This document shows, one piece after another, positions 12,504 to 24,999 of a stretch of DNA of 64,000 nt. Source of the stretch: Sesamum alatum (taxonomy: Eukaryota > Streptophyta > Magnoliopsida > Lamiales > Pedaliaceae); the NCBI GenBank assembly GCA_034509735.1, contig JACGWO010000010.1, positions 9,189,193-9,253,192 of the forward strand, written 5' to 3'. Below the pieces are notes generated by a model, which saw only the letters and a list, made by a program, of their open reading frames with translations, was not told the origin of the DNA and did no database searches. Both the position numbers and the translations under genes were made by a program. Position 1 is the stretch's first letter. Each line of letters starts with the position of its first letter.

Positions 12504-13709
12504 GGGAGGATTATAATTTTAATTTTCAACTATACCACTAATTAGATTTTGATCCTCAAACAATTAACGGGGACAGTTTGGTCCTCAAACAATGCATCTT
12601 TTGACAGAATTAGTCCTTTCCGTCATCTTACCATCAAATATAACAAAACATCTCATGTACCAAGCCCGTAAAGCTGCTTGGATGGAAAAAACCTACCATT
12701 TTCCGCCTAGAAAAGTGGTTCTCTTCAAGGTTTATGAAGAAAACACTTATTTTTACTCATTTTAAAGCATTGCACAAGCAAAAATTGGAGTATTGGCAAT
12801 GAAGACCTCAAAAAATAAGTTCAAGGTCTTCATCTAAAAATAAATATTCCACTCATTCTCAGGTAAATTAGAAGGTTAATCTCCACTATTTTGCAGTTGT
12901 GGATTTGAGCTCTAATTGTTGACACCATAGAATCCTCGCAACCCGGGCAGAAGGGAGAAATTAAAGCGTTACCCTGTCATTTGGGCAAACATGATACGTT
13001 TTACCTGGATTGCAAGGAGTCCATGATGTCAACAATGGGAGCTCAAATGTACAATTGCAAAATAATGGAGACTACAAGTTGTTTGTTTATGTTTTATTTT
13101 TAATTTTTGAAAAAGTAATTAAAGTAAAAACTTATATGTTTTTGTTTCATTTTCAGTTTTTGAAACAGTAACTAAAACTTATTTGTTTATATGTATTCTT
13201 ATTGAAAATATATTGATATGATAACAAAATTCAAAATAAAACACGATCTCATTAATTAATTCAGACATATTTTCATTTCACACAAAAATCTATACAAAAT
13301 TAGTAACACATATTTTTTACTGAAAACTGAAAATGAAAACATAAACAAACTTCTGAATTTACCTAAGAATGGGCAGAATATTTATTTCTAAAAGAAGAGC
13401 TTGAACTCATTTTTTGAGTCTTTCTTTGCCAATGCACTCCAAGTCTTACCTTTGCAGCGTCTGAAAATGAACAAAAATAAGTGTTTTCTTCCTAAACCAC
13501 TTTTCATCGGGAAATGATAGTTTTTATTCCCTCCAAGCAACCTCATGTACTTGGCATATGAGGTTTTTTGTAATATTTTATGGCAAGATGACAGATATTA
13601 CGAATCTGTCAAGAAATTCACTGTTTGAAGACATAACTTTCACCCTTGAATTTTTTAGGACCAAAAAAGCGAATTAGTGGTATAATTTGAGGAGTAGTGT
13701 AATTCTCCC
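12504..13709. mobile_element. Long palindromic (foldback-type) element
   Basis: Two imperfect inverted arms of roughly 370-450 bp: 12504-12955 and its reverse complement at about 13000-13075 plus 13355-13709. Both termini read GGGAGRATTA. The arms share, in mirror order, the TATACCACTAATT block, the AAAACACTTATTTTT block and, near the centre, the ATTTTGCA..GAGCTC..TTGTTGACA block. The right arm is interrupted by the 13077-13354 MITE. No convincing target duplication flanks it. No ORF; probably non-autonomous MULE or foldback type. Confidence 0.75.
13077..13354. mobile_element. MITE nested in the palindromic element
   Basis: About 278-bp insertion with terminal inverted repeats based on AAGTTTGTTTATGTTTT (left) and its reverse complement (right, AAAACATAAACAAACTT). 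It separates segments of the right arm that are contiguous in the left arm, which proves it inserted later. Superfamily uncertain (possibly hAT). Confidence 0.75.
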
Positions 13710-14696
13710 AAAACTTTTCTAATTTTTTACACTATTTATTGTACATCTATTATAATTCTCAAATACAAATAAAGTTTAATTATATAAAAGAATAAATAAA
13801 AAATATAAAATATTAACTGTAGAGAACTTTGCTACTGAATAAAAAAGAATTAATGATTAAATAAATAAATACTAAATTATGTATTATTTCAAAAACCACC
13901 TTTGAATTCTATTTACCCAATTAATTGTTCATATATTTATTCACTTGAATAATCTATAATTATTGTAATGTAAAACTTGAATTTGTAAATGTAGATATTC
14001 ATATTAACAAACCTTGATAGGGTAAATAATTTTGAATTCTTTTTAATTTTAATTTTTAGATACTTAGATTTAGAAAAAACTTAAAAATAAGAAAGATAAT
14101 TGTTTTATACTATTACATTTACTTTCCATGATTTTTTCTTGATTAGACTAATAAGAAGACATAAGGTCTAGAAAGTACTAAGAGTAAATGATGAAAAAAG
14201 AAGAAAGATGAAAAAATTAACAATTTTGTGCTTGGTCATTTGGAATATACTTTTTTTTTTAATTGTATGTTTATAATTTAGATTTTATCAATTTTTTATT
14301 GAAAGTATTAGAGAAAAGATATAGATAATTTTTTTAATTATCACGTAATAATTATTTACTTATTCTTATGTTGGTTGTAGGAATTTAATACATTTTATTG
14401 TTATGTTTTAATTTATATGTCAACAGATCATAAAAGACGAAGATTAGAGTTAAATATGAAATTTAAAGGATAAATATACTAAAGTACGAAAAAAAATATT
14501 AATTTTTTTTATCTCTTATAAAAAAAACTAAGGTTCCAGACTTATTCTTAGAATGTATTTAACTATATGTTGTAAGTTTGATATTATGATAAATATGTCG
14601 GATTGTTAAAAATTGAATGATCTTTTGTTTGTACACTTTTCATATATTATTATTATTATTGTTGTTGTTGTTGTTGTGTTGTTGTTGTTATTATTA

Positions 14697-14727
<31 letters not shown>

Positions 14728-14998
14728 ATTTCAATGTCGTCGCAGCTTAGATAAAGGAAATTATTTAATTTATTAATTTCAATATAGTTTTATATTATAT
14801 ATATAGGCAGTTTATTTTATTTATTTTTTTGGTTTTGGTTGACTATGAATATTACTTTGATTAAAAAATTTATTACAATTATGAATAGTTGAAAGAAATT
14901 GCATATTTCAAATTTTAGCATATGAAATTATTTGTTTGGTCTTATCTTCTGCATTTAAAGTATTGTGTATATTATAATATAGATCTCAAAATAAATTG
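13710..14998. other. Intergenic, very AT-rich
   Basis: No coding potential in either strand. The only structured feature is the trinucleotide microsatellite at 14646-14728. Confidence 0.6.
14646..14728. repeat. Compound (ATT)n/(GTT)n microsatellite
   Basis: About 83 bp of ATT and GTT triplets in blocks, with one slipped unit in the middle. Confidence 0.95.
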
Positions 14999-15284
14999 AA
15001 AAATTTACAATTTTCGTCCTGTAACATAGGGGGTAGCAATTTTGGTCCTGCACGAATTGATTCTCGTAATTTAGTCCCGTAACTTTAAAAATTTGGCAAT
15101 TTTGTCCCATTTGGTCGAAAAGCCCCAATTTTAAAGGTCATGTGCCACGGCACATGCATTTTTCTGGTGAAAAAGGACCGAAATTACCAATTTTTCAAAG
15201 TTATAGGACTAAATTGCGAAAATTAATTCTTGTAGGACCAAAATTGCGACCCATAAGTTGTAGGATGCAAGTTGCAATTTTTTT
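14999..15284. mobile_element. Palindromic MITE, copy 1
   Basis: About 285 bp that folds back on itself. The left arm blocks (ATTTTCGTCCTGTAAC, GCAATTTTGGTCCTG, TTTAGTCCCGTAACTTT) recur as reverse complements in the right arm. The centre is a perfect CATGTGCC-AC-GGCACATG palindrome at 15139-15156. A second copy lies at 15987-16250 in the same orientation. Confidence 0.85.
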
Positions 15285-15291
15285 ATTTTAT

Positions 15292-15986
15292 TAGTCCATT
15301 TGTTCAGCACTGCCCTCAGCACACCCTATGCGAAAGGCACATGATCTGCAGGGTTTCAAAATTATATTTTTATGCCTCTAATTTTTTTGAATGATACACT
15401 TTATTAATTTATTTCTCTATTGGGTAAAAACAGGTGAATTTTTAGTAAAAAATAATATTTTTATAGTCTATTTGTTCAAAACTATCATCGCCAAATCCCT
15501 TGTGGGGGGTATGTTAATTTACGAAACTCGAAAAATATATTTTTAAGGTTCTAATTTTTCAATTAAAAGGCGTTATTATTTTATTCTCTCTATGAATAAA
15601 ACATAGTGAAATTTTGAGCAAAAAATATGAGTTTTTGTAGTCTATTTGTTCAGCACTGACCTGAACATACCCCATATTGGGGTCATGTTGATCTGCAATG
15701 CTTGAAAGTTTAAATTTTTATGGATCTAATTTTTTGAAGTATAACTTTATCGTTTATTTTCTCTAAGAAGAGGAAAAAATAGTTGACTTTTAGTAAAAAT
15801 AATACTTTTATAGTCTATTTGTTCAAACTCTCGCCAAACTAGGGACATGTTGATTTACGGAGCTTGAAAATTTTGTTTTTAAGAATCTATTTTTTTTCAG
15901 TCGTAGGTATAATTATTAATTTATTTTCTTTATGAGTAGTAAAAGAAGTGAAATTTTCAGCAAAAACAAAATATGAGTTTTTTTAG
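15292..15986. repeat. Satellite-like tandem array, four monomers of about 173 bp (ABAB)
   Basis: Monomers start at 15292, 15464, 15638 and 15811, each with TAGTCYATTTGTTCA. A fifth start (TAG) at 15984 is cut off by the second MITE copy. Spacings are 172, 174, 173 and 173 bp. Monomers 1 and 3 share CAGCACTG and a TGATCTGCA block. Monomers 2 and 4 share a TTTACG block and GTGAAATTTTNAGCAAAAA. The array is therefore two copies of a roughly 346-bp dimer. No similar monomer was noticed elsewhere in the window. Confidence 0.85.
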
Positions 15987-16250
15987 GTGAAAATTGCAAT
16001 TTTCATCCTGTAACTTAGGGGGGTGGCAATTTTGGTCATGTACGAATTATTTTTTTGTAATTTAATTTTGTAACTTTAAAAATTTGGCAATTTTGGTCCC
16101 ATCTCGCCCGGCACATGCGTTTTTCTGGCCAAAAAGGACCAAATTTGCCAAATCTTTAAAGATTACGGGACTAAATTACGAAAATCAATTCATATAGAAC
16201 CAACATTGCCATACCCCTAAGTTGCAGGACAAAAATTGTGATTTTTCAAA
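15987..16250. mobile_element. Palindromic MITE, copy 2
   Basis: Same family and orientation as 14999-15284 (shared ATTTTCATCCTGTAACTTAGG, GCAATTTTGGTC and a central CCGGCACATGC block). It begins at the point where a fifth tandem monomer would start. Confidence 0.85.
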
Positions 16251-17024
16251 TAAATTTAAACTTAATTTAATAGTAAAATTGTTAATAATTCTTGCTTTTT
16301 TTTTTATTTTCATCTTTTCATAAATATTCTTTCAAATGGATTTTCATTTAACAAGTTTTATAATTATTATGCTTCAAACTTAAAAATTGAATAATTGAAA
16401 TGAAAAACTTTTGATATATATAATTAAATAAAAATTAAAACTTAAAATAAATTTGGATAGGATCGAAATAATACATATTGTATTTTCTTTTATGCTTTAT
16501 ATTAATAAGAGTTAATTAATAAGATGAAATATCTAAAGGTTAAAAGTCAAATAGAAAAGTTGAATTTTATTTTCATTGTTTGTTCTTGTGGTGTGATCAT
16601 TAAGGTAGAGTAACATTTATTAAGAATATAAAAGCCTCATAGAAAAAATATTTGGTAGCAAACATTAAACTACAATATTAAAGCACCAAGTCAAAAAATT
16701 AAATAAATACATTTATTTGACTTTAATGTATTTTTATATTGTAAAGTATATGATGCACGTACTTTTAAGTTTTTGCATGCATTATTTTGCTATATATTAT
16801 AACAAAAAAAGATCATCTATATATTTTTATTTATCAGTCTTGCTCTTAATTATTTCATCCTACAGACACATACATAAACGTGTGTATGTGCGTGTGTGCG
16901 TCTTTTTGTGTGTTTGTTGGATGTGTGTATATAATTATATTAGCCAAATTTACTTATAATATGAATTGTCATTACTAACACAAATGCATATATTGCATGT
17001 AAAAAATATATATAATTATCATAA
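16251..17024. other. Intergenic; nothing recognised
   Basis: AT-rich. A short GT-rich stretch (16878-16930) makes a spurious 80-codon ORF without protein-like composition. Confidence 0.55.
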
Positions 17025-17033
17025 TATAAATAA

Positions 17034-17913
17034 GGGTTAAATTAATACACTTTGCACTCCTAAACTATGCATGAAGTGCATTTATCCCCCTAAACTATAA
17101 AATGTAACAAAATGCCCCCTCATTATATGGATTAATTTTTTTTATGACGAAAATACCCTTATTTTTTCACCCCTAAAATATATTTATTTCAATCGTTCCC
17201 CTAAACCATAATTCAAATTATTATAAAAATTATATTTAACACAAATACTATCCAAAATTTATTAATTTTATAATTATATAGAAACTTTATAAATTTAAAA
17301 ATCCTTATATTTTTTTTACATAACTATTTAATAATTTACATAATTTTTGTTTGTGTTGTTATATATATTGAATTTTTTTAAAAAAAATAAATTAATGATA
17401 CAATTTAAAAATATTATATCGAACATAATACACTATACAATATGCAAATCTATAATATTCTATAATCTTTTGAGTGATCATATAATATAATTTAATTATG
17501 CGTACATATACCTGAACAAAAAATTACAGGTTATATAACATACTTTTTTATAATTATGTATTTAGACATATTTACATGTTTTTTAACATAAATAATTTAC
17601 TTTGTAAAACAAATATGCATATATTGCGCTTGTAAATTTTTGTATTACATAATTAATAACAAAAACTATAATTTTAACTACTATTTTTTAAATAAAATTT
17701 GAGTAAAATTTTAAATCACTAAAAGTAGTTTTGCGAAGTAATAAAACATACCTTTATGGAATAAAATGAAATGTATAGGAGATAAGTGAGATGGGCATTT
17801 TTGTACTTTCAATGTCAAATTATTTTGTCAGGGGGCTTTTTGTAACTTTTAATATTTTAAGGGCCTAAATGCGACTACATGCATAATTCTTGGGTGCAAA
17901 ATATATTTAACCC
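17034..17913. mobile_element. Mutator-like MITE, 880 bp
   Basis: Terminal inverted repeats start GGGTTAAAT and are similar for roughly 90 bp (CACTTTGCACTCC..AACTATGCATG.. and mirror image). Flanking 9-bp duplications are TATAAATAA (17025-17033) and TATAAATTA (17914-17922), one mismatch. The interior is AT-rich with no ORF. Confidence 0.8.
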
Positions 17914-17922
17914 TATAAATTA

Positions 17923-18603
17923 ATAAATAAAGTGGAAAAAATATGATTTTATTGTTAACTGTATCCTTTTTTGTTTTATAAAAATTAATATTTTTTTTAT
18001 AAAGTACCTATTAAGTTTTGGTTAACATACTTTTATGGAATCTATTAAGTTTTAGTTAACATATTTTTATGGAATAATTTCATTTTTGGTTCCCAGAGTT
18101 CGTCATTAAATCACAGCAAAATTGCACTTTTTGTCCCACTACATAGAGTCATTCTCACTTTTGATCCCCAACTTTACGGGGTCGACACTTCAATCCCAAA
18201 ATTTTAAAATTTTGACACTATTGGTCCTACGCCGTTAAATGGTAACAGAAACAGATAGTCAATAGTTGTTGACTTGACTAATAAATATTCAAATTCTATT
18301 ATTCCCCCAATATTTTTCAAAAACGGCTAAAAGCCACCCATATTTTTTCTTTAAAAAAAAGCCTTTTTGGACTCAATTTGACTAAACCTTCCATAATTTT
18401 ATAAAATCACCCTCCTTTAGTTTCTTTTATTTTGAGATTGTTTTTGTGGTCTTTTTTTGTTCTGTATTTTTCTTTCTCCACAAAAAATAAATAATTGTTT
18501 TCTTCAATACATTTATTTAAACATTAAAATACCATAAAAGTATATCAAATTTTTAATTTTTTATAATTTAAATGAAAAAAAATTTAACATCACATAAAAA
18601 ATT
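17923..18603. other. Intergenic with one-armed repeat at about 18060-18260
   Basis: The 18060-18260 stretch has the composition typical of the left arm of palindromic MITEs (TTTTTGGTTCCC, TTTTGATCCCCAACTTT, TTGGTCCTACGCCGTT), but the mirror arm is missing. The remainder is AT-rich without genes. Confidence 0.45.
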
Positions 18604-18745
18604 AAGGATAAATTATATTTTGCCACTCAAAATATACCCCATTATTACACTTTGCCATCTAAACTTTTTTTTTTTTTTTATGTCAATTTATCATCTCAAC
18701 TTTGCAAAATTTATACTTTATCATACATGACTATTTTCGGTCAAT
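18604..18745. mobile_element. Half of a Mutator-like MITE
   Basis: Starts GGATAAATTATATTTTGCC and contains ATCATCTCAACTTTG, matching in order one arm of the complete MITE at 25000-25362. The other arm is absent, so this is a truncated copy. Confidence 0.6.
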
Positions 18746-19011
18746 TTTTCTCCAATAATTATATTAATAATGAAATTCTTTTGATCATTTTCATTTTACG
18801 CTTACTATTATTCCTAAATAACAATGAAATACATTTAACCAAAAATAAATAAATAAAATATGCACCCACAATCTCTTCTGTGAACCCCTTGATATATTAT
18901 ACACATCTTCACTATATTATATGCATCTTCATTCTTCAGCCATTATTCTCCACAAGCTCTTTCACTCTATCACACAATCGTTCTAACAACTATTTCCACT
19001 GTGTTTATTAA
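18746..19011. other. 3' flank of the TRM-type gene
   Basis: AT-rich sequence beyond the stop codon at 19012 (minus strand), expected to hold the 3' UTR and polyadenylation signal. No single signal can be singled out. Confidence 0.4.
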
Positions 19012-22000
19012 CTAGACAAAGTCCCTTGCAAGAGAATGATCCGAGCAATCCGACTTCACAATCTCAACACGTCGTAGGTACATATCCTGGACGATTTCTT
19101 CAATCAGATCACCAGCAATCTCACACCCAAGATCTTTACCCAGCACATATTTCTCCTCATCCATCAATCTGGACCACGGCTCGGACTTCAAATCTCGAGC
19201 AACCATATTATCAAGAACATAATACGATCTATCAGTCGAAGGATGAACGTAAATTCGAATGCTTTCCCACACACGAGACACTAACTTCCTTCCACGAGGA
19301 GGCTTACATGCAGGATCAATAGCCTTTTCCATGTATCTATGCGCGTTTGCTTGTTCTCCAAGTACAGTAGGAAGTGCTTCATTTAACAAATCAAGCATCA
19401 TCTTGCGGTTTAGTTTTGCTTCGTGATTTGAACACCTTTGGTCGACCTCGGTGCTTTGTTTGTGAGACTCTTCCACTTCTTCAAAGACTTGGTGGCTGAT
19501 AGGTTTGCCATGTGGGCCACACTTTGACGGTGAGGGAATGCATGAACCGTCGTAGAAACCAGAAGCTACAAGTAAATCTCTAATGTAGGCTTCGGCTGGG
19601 TCATCTATGTCAGTTTCAACTTCATGAGGCAGCTCTTCAACTTTGATCTCCTTGAGGCCAGTGCATTCCGGTTGATTTAGCTTTTTCTGCGACTCTGTAC
19701 AGTTGGGAAAACGACGAAAACCGATAAGGGTGAAGTGCTGATGAAAATTTAGAGGAAAAGGATAGAAAAGAAGAGAAAATAGGAAGAGAAAGTCATACAA
19801 CTAATAATCCATTATGGACTCCTATTTGAATTGCTTGCTTCTATTGGTTGGCTTATGAAAATATTGGTTCCATTAGTGATAGGAGTGAAATTTAATTACA
19901 AACAAGTTTATATGGTTGTGGGGTTTCAACAGAAATCCAATAAAACAAACCTTAAAAATGGGAATCCAATTTTATGATATTAAACAAACAATAAGCTGGT
20001 CACCCTGTTATATTGCGACTCTGTTTATTACGAAGTTCCAAACACAATCCTGCCCCTCTGCTAATTTACGATCTCTTTAGCTGGTTGGTCTATCTTTATG
20101 TCGTAGTGTTATAGAAATCAAGCAGCCAACAAACCTTTCTTGAAAACTAGGGCTTTGTACTAGAAAAGTAGACTAAAAAGTGTAAATTCACTTACCATTC
20201 AAGTTTGAATTTATTTGATGGAAAACAGGGGGCATTTCACTGTCCTCCAGATGTACACCTGATGTTGTTTGGCTCGTATGATCTGTTGGTCTCCCAAATT
20301 CTTCACAGGGAGTACTGCATACAGATGCAGGGCTTGGTGGCACTTCAGTGGAATTCTCCTAATACAAATAATAAGAACAGATATAGAACAAATTGGTTAA
20401 CAACTTACTGGCATCAGATTATCATTTTGTTTTAAGTTAAAAGTCGATCAAGAGTCAAATAAGATCCTCACATTTGTCTCACAGAAACTCAACATCACCG
20501 TTGGTCCGCTGGTCATATCATTGTAGAGATCATGTTTATTATAATGTAATTCCTCCACTGACTGAACTCTCCTATGAAACAGCTTCCCTCTAAGAGTCAA
20601 GCTGTATCGAAAGCTTGAAACCTTTTCCCGTATGTTGAACTTATCCTTCTTTTTCTTGGCATTCATCGAGATATTCTCAACAATTTCATGTTTCCTCCTT
20701 ATCTGGGCCCCAGTCAATATATGGCGATCTTCCAGAAGGAGCTTGCCAAATGTTCCAGACACTGGAGCAGACAAAGATCTAATAAGGTTCCCAGGATATA
20801 GTTCCTTGTTGTGCATTCCACCATCACAGGAATCCTGCCTAAAAGATCTACTTTGCTTTTCTAAATCATTCATAAAGCTCTCAGAGCAGCCCATTTTATC
20901 ATCGATCCATATGTGACTTGATTTTTCAGCTCTCTTCTCATAATCTAACACTGATGATGATCTTGAACTCTTAGATGAAACTGTTGGAATTTCTCTATGT
21001 ATTTCACCTTTAAGAACATTCCTTAACCTCTCTGTCAATGATCTCCTTGTATCTCTGCTAATAAACTCAGGGGAATCTGCTCCATTTAACTGAATGTCAC
21101 TTCTATTACATCTTGTAGACTCTGAACGAAGTAAATTCATCCGAAGGTCCTTTGAGACCCTGTCTCTCATTTGTTGTGCAATACATTGAGCTATTTGTCT
21201 TGGTTCTGATGGCTTTTCCTGATAATGGGTCTCAATTCCTCCTCTAGTCACTGTCCTTTTTGAACTTTTACCTCGCAGCTCCAACTTCAGTCTTTCTTTC
21301 ACCTCTTCCAGAAAATCTTCTATGCTACCCCTGTTTTCTGAAGTGCAAGGAGTACCGTTCCATGAATCTTCTTCACTGACGCCCATTTTTTCAGGACCAG
21401 GCCTCAAAATCACTATCTTGGTGGGAGCAGAAACAGCATGTTGGTGATCAGAATTAAATTGAGAGGTCTGCAACTCGGTTACTGACCTTCTATCTGAATA
21501 GGGAGATTCCTTTACCCCAGCTAAAGTATGATCTTTTTTCTTTTCGGAATTACATGAAGGAACTATTTCATGTGGACCTGCTGTTACAGAGAGTTTGTTA
21601 GGTTCCATCAACCTCCCCCTAGTTGTCACTCTCTGGGTATTAGCATAAAGAAACATCTTTTCCCTGTTGAGTTCATCTTTTGCTATCCACTGGATTGGAT
21701 CATTGCCAATATCTACAACCTTAGAACATTCTTTAAATCGTGTTGCTTGCCATGCTTCAAAATCTTTCTTAAACTTCTGTAATTCCTGTTCCTGAGGATG
21801 TTCTCGGGGTTTAGGCTTCTTCAGGTTAATGCGGTTACTGAAATCATCAGAATAGCTATCAAAATTGTAACGAAAGCAACCAAAGTCTGGCTGTGTTGGA
21901 TCACGGACAACTGCCCCCTTTTTTGAGCTTTCCTTGTCCATCAACACGGGTGCATGAGTTTCATTCTTTTTTTCAACTACTTTTGGTGCTTGGCCCAAAT

Positions 22001-23515
22001 CAAATGGTAACATATCAACTCCCATTAGACGAGCCACTATGCTCGGTGCATTTGGTCTGGTGTTTGGTCTTTTAGAAATCTCTTCACTGATCAACTTCTT
22101 GATTGGAGCCTCAGTGGAATAACAGTTTGTCATAGATGACCTCCTCATCCGACGACAAGAATACTGCATAAATTTATCAACACAATGAAATTTTATCCAT
22201 AGGAAACAAACAAGTAAATGCCTTTGCAATATTGTTTTAGTTGTACCACTCATGGATAATACTAAGCTTTAGCAGTTGGGAATCAAATGAAACATCAGGA
22301 AAGAAAGATGATTGGGCCTAATAGGCAAAGAGGGGACTGTAGGATCATCAAAGACTGAGAGAATAGAGTGACCACTAAAATACACCTACAGAAAGAGACC
22401 ACGAAAAAATACCAATTTCCATCAAAATATCTCGGCCTATTGGACAAATAGGTTATAAAGAGAATTGATGTATTGACAACTAATGCAACTCCAGGACAAC
22501 TACTGCAGAGAGGATACAACCACAAAACCTCCCAGCCTGTAGAAGGTATTGCCCAAGCTATATTTTTCAGAGAAAGCAACTTCATTCACCTTGAACCTAT
22601 CTCACACAGAGCATGAATATTAAGAAGAAGAGTGCCGGAGGAAGCTAAAGCTTTTACACTACCATGGAGCACAAGAAAGAATTATCATAAAAGAAAACCT
22701 ATATTCTTTAGTCTTCTAGTGTACAATATCGACAGGCACAAAGTATCGTAAAATTCAATACTAAACAGCCACAACACACGCAAAATCTCAAACAGTCATA
22801 AAATCAAAACAATGTTATTACCAGTACACTATCTGTCCCTGCATACAAACCATAGGATGTCTCAAGTGGTAGCTCCGAACTGTTTGTAGGAGCTTCTAAA
22901 CCTGGAAAATAGTAAAAGGCGAGCATTAGTTCTTGTTAATTTGTAGGCAAGAACATAGAAGAACAAGTAGACTTTCATTTCTTATTTCATTAAAATTGTC
23001 CCTTGCAGATTGATTGTCATAATATGATGAGAACGTCCTAACCATACCCAGCCGTTATTTTATAAGAATATTCCCCGTCACCAATCACATTTTGATAACA
23101 TTCATGAAAAGTATTTTGGTAAATTAGCACTCTCAATCAGTCAAATCATTCCAGAAGCTAACTTGAAGATGTCATAGGTGCATTTGCTGATTATTTGGAC
23201 AACAACAAATACTTCCAGAATAGAAACCACTAATGAAAACATTACATAATGAATCAGATCCACTAATGAAGAAAACACTGGCTCAGAGTACAGCACAAAT
23301 TTCAAATACTAAGTTGGACAGCTAAGCAAATAACCAAAAGTTCAACGATATAGGAACAACTACTCAATGGAGTTATACAAAATTAATCTTACAAGAAACT
23401 ATTAGGTGCATCATGGATAGCTTTTGAACAATTTCCAGTGGAGGCGTAGAAATGAATTAAGATAAGGATATTTTTGAAATTTGCTGTCAACACACTTACT
23501 GCCAACATGTCTCAT
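19012..23515 (-). CDS. TRM/LONGIFOLIA-type protein with VARLMG motif and DUF4378
   Basis: Probable member of the plant TON1-recruiting-motif (TRM) superfamily, whose members bind microtubule-associated complexes and influence cell shape and division-plane orientation. Coding exons, minus strand: 23515-23500, 22901-22822, 22163-20472, 20358-20196 and 19694-19012. All use GT-AG introns with consistent phases, totalling about 877 aa. Visible features: N-terminus MRHVGSLEAP with the first intron after codon 5 plus one nt; VARLMGVDMLPF (DUF3741-type) about 75-86; long basic, Ser-rich central region; SPASV short motif about 604-608; and DUF4378 from AYIRDLL (about 686) to near the C-terminus. Intron joins were chosen because they preserve frame and family motifs. 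The 16-nt first coding exon is the least certain part: an upstream in-frame open stretch of 35 codons has no ATG. Subfamily not assigned. Confidence 0.85.
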
Positions 23516-24860
23516 GCTTGTAAAAAGCTTCTTCGCTATGGAGTCTTTTACAATGGAGTTGAAACAAGCTCTTCTTGCAACAAGAGCTATCCCGTATAAA
23601 GACGAAATATGCTCAACAAGTCATCTGCTTATTATAGCATTAAACCCAAAGATTTGTCTTGACCATATAAGGAGCAAACAGCAGGCAAGTCCAGTCCTGC
23701 AGACAACATGGTTCACCAATATAAAGCATGTTATACAATAATGAATTACATCAATAGTATGTGTTCGTCTTAAAGAAAACATGGTTCGCAACACTGCAAG
23801 TACATTATATCATTTCCTGCAAAAGAAGAAAAGAAGTTGGCCCTTGCAGCAGTACAGAACTATAGAAAGCAACTGAACTCAGATAGACCAAACTTAAGTG
23901 ATTCTTTTTATGGTTATGAATTCTCCAAATAAAGGAGGAATCAATCATAAAAGTAATAATTCCCAGTGAACTGAAGAAACGAACTAATTGTGCTTTTTGC
24001 AGCACATTTTAATCATTTCAATCCATTTCAACTCCTACGATGACAGAGGAAAGTAACTTTTCAATCTTGTGCAAAACGAAGAAAAATCCTCTGCCAAAAT
24101 GATCGTGGTTTTGCAAAGGAAACTAAAAAGTTAATCTCCATAGAACAGAAAATAAGTGACTAAACGAAAAATAACTTAAAATCGTTGATGTAAAATGAAG
24201 AAAGGAGAATTACATGAAATTTATGACAAAAAGAAATAAAATTAGTACCCAACTGGAAATATTTTTATCATTACATAAATAAACATCTAATAACATAATT
24301 GTCAAATTTCACGCTTCTGATAACATAATTGTGACTGTACATTCAATAACTTGATCCGACTTCCTCATCAGTACAAGATAACAAACAAGATGATTGATAA
24401 ACAGAACAAATTACTATATCAAGAACTGAACCACCTTAAATAAACAGAATCCAAATCTAACAAAATGTCCAACAAAGCAAAAAGCTCCGATCCAACCAAA
24501 TACTGGAGAACACATGAACATGGAGCGAAATTCACGTTTCAATCACAAAAATTTACCCAAGATTAGGGACTAACCATTGAGACCTCACATGCTTCACCAC
24601 TATCACAAGTTAGCTAAAAGATCAGACTATGATCGCGCAGAAATGAGCTCCAGGTGTGAGAAAACGAAATTGCATAGAAATGGCAGCGAGAGAACCACCG
24701 GAAACTATGATTTGAGAGCCAAAATTCTGCAGACTCCAAAGAATGAGAAGAAGTTGTTAAAGAGAGAATGAAGTAGAAATAATAATGAGGGAAGAAAAGT
24801 AGTGCTTTTAGCATGACAATCCATGGCTGGAAATCACACCGCCAGCAACCCAAAAGCCTC
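23516..24860 (-). other. 5' leader region of the TRM-type gene (UTR exons and introns)
   Basis: The region upstream of the assigned start probably contains one or two non-coding exons. About 24580-24855 is rich in pyrimidines on the minus strand and lies just below a TATA box; it holds a 79-codon ORF judged spurious. A GTTAGT donor candidate lies near 24573 (minus). A CAG acceptor just before 23624 would open the exon carrying the start codon. Confidence 0.5.
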
Positions 24861-24882
24861 TCTCTCTCTCTCTTATTTTTTT

Positions 24883-24893
24883 CTTTTATATAT
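24883..24893 (-). promoter_or_regulatory. Putative TATA box of the TRM-type gene
   Basis: ATATATAAAAG on the minus strand, followed about 15 nt downstream by a (GA)n run (24858-24873), a frequent plant core-promoter or leader element. Confidence 0.5.
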
Positions 24894-24999
24894 TTCTTTT
24901 AATTGGAGCGCTATCAAATAATTAGTAATCAGCTGCTGGGAGGACTATTTTAGTTTACGGTGGATTCTCATTTAGGCAATAGTTTGATATATAAAATTA

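Noticed and set aside
15139..15156. Operator-like palindrome CATGTGCC..GGCACATG
   Set aside because: It is the centre of a palindromic MITE, so symmetry is explained.
16717..16959. 80-codon plus ORF with Cys and Val rich C-terminus
   Set aside because: Caused by a GT-rich low-complexity stretch; no protein-like pattern.
19026..19322. 98-codon plus ORF
   Set aside because: Antisense shadow of the DUF4378 exon.
22295..22585. 96-codon minus ORF inside a TRM-gene intron
   Set aside because: No motif, and it lies in an intron whose flanking splice sites join in frame.
23481..23741. 86-codon plus ORF
   Set aside because: Shadow of the leader and first exon region of the minus-strand TRM gene.
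24614..24853. 79-codon ORF as the N-terminus of the TRM-type protein
   Set aside because: Hydrophobic composition unlike the family, no splice into the next exon in frame; it reads as 5' UTR.
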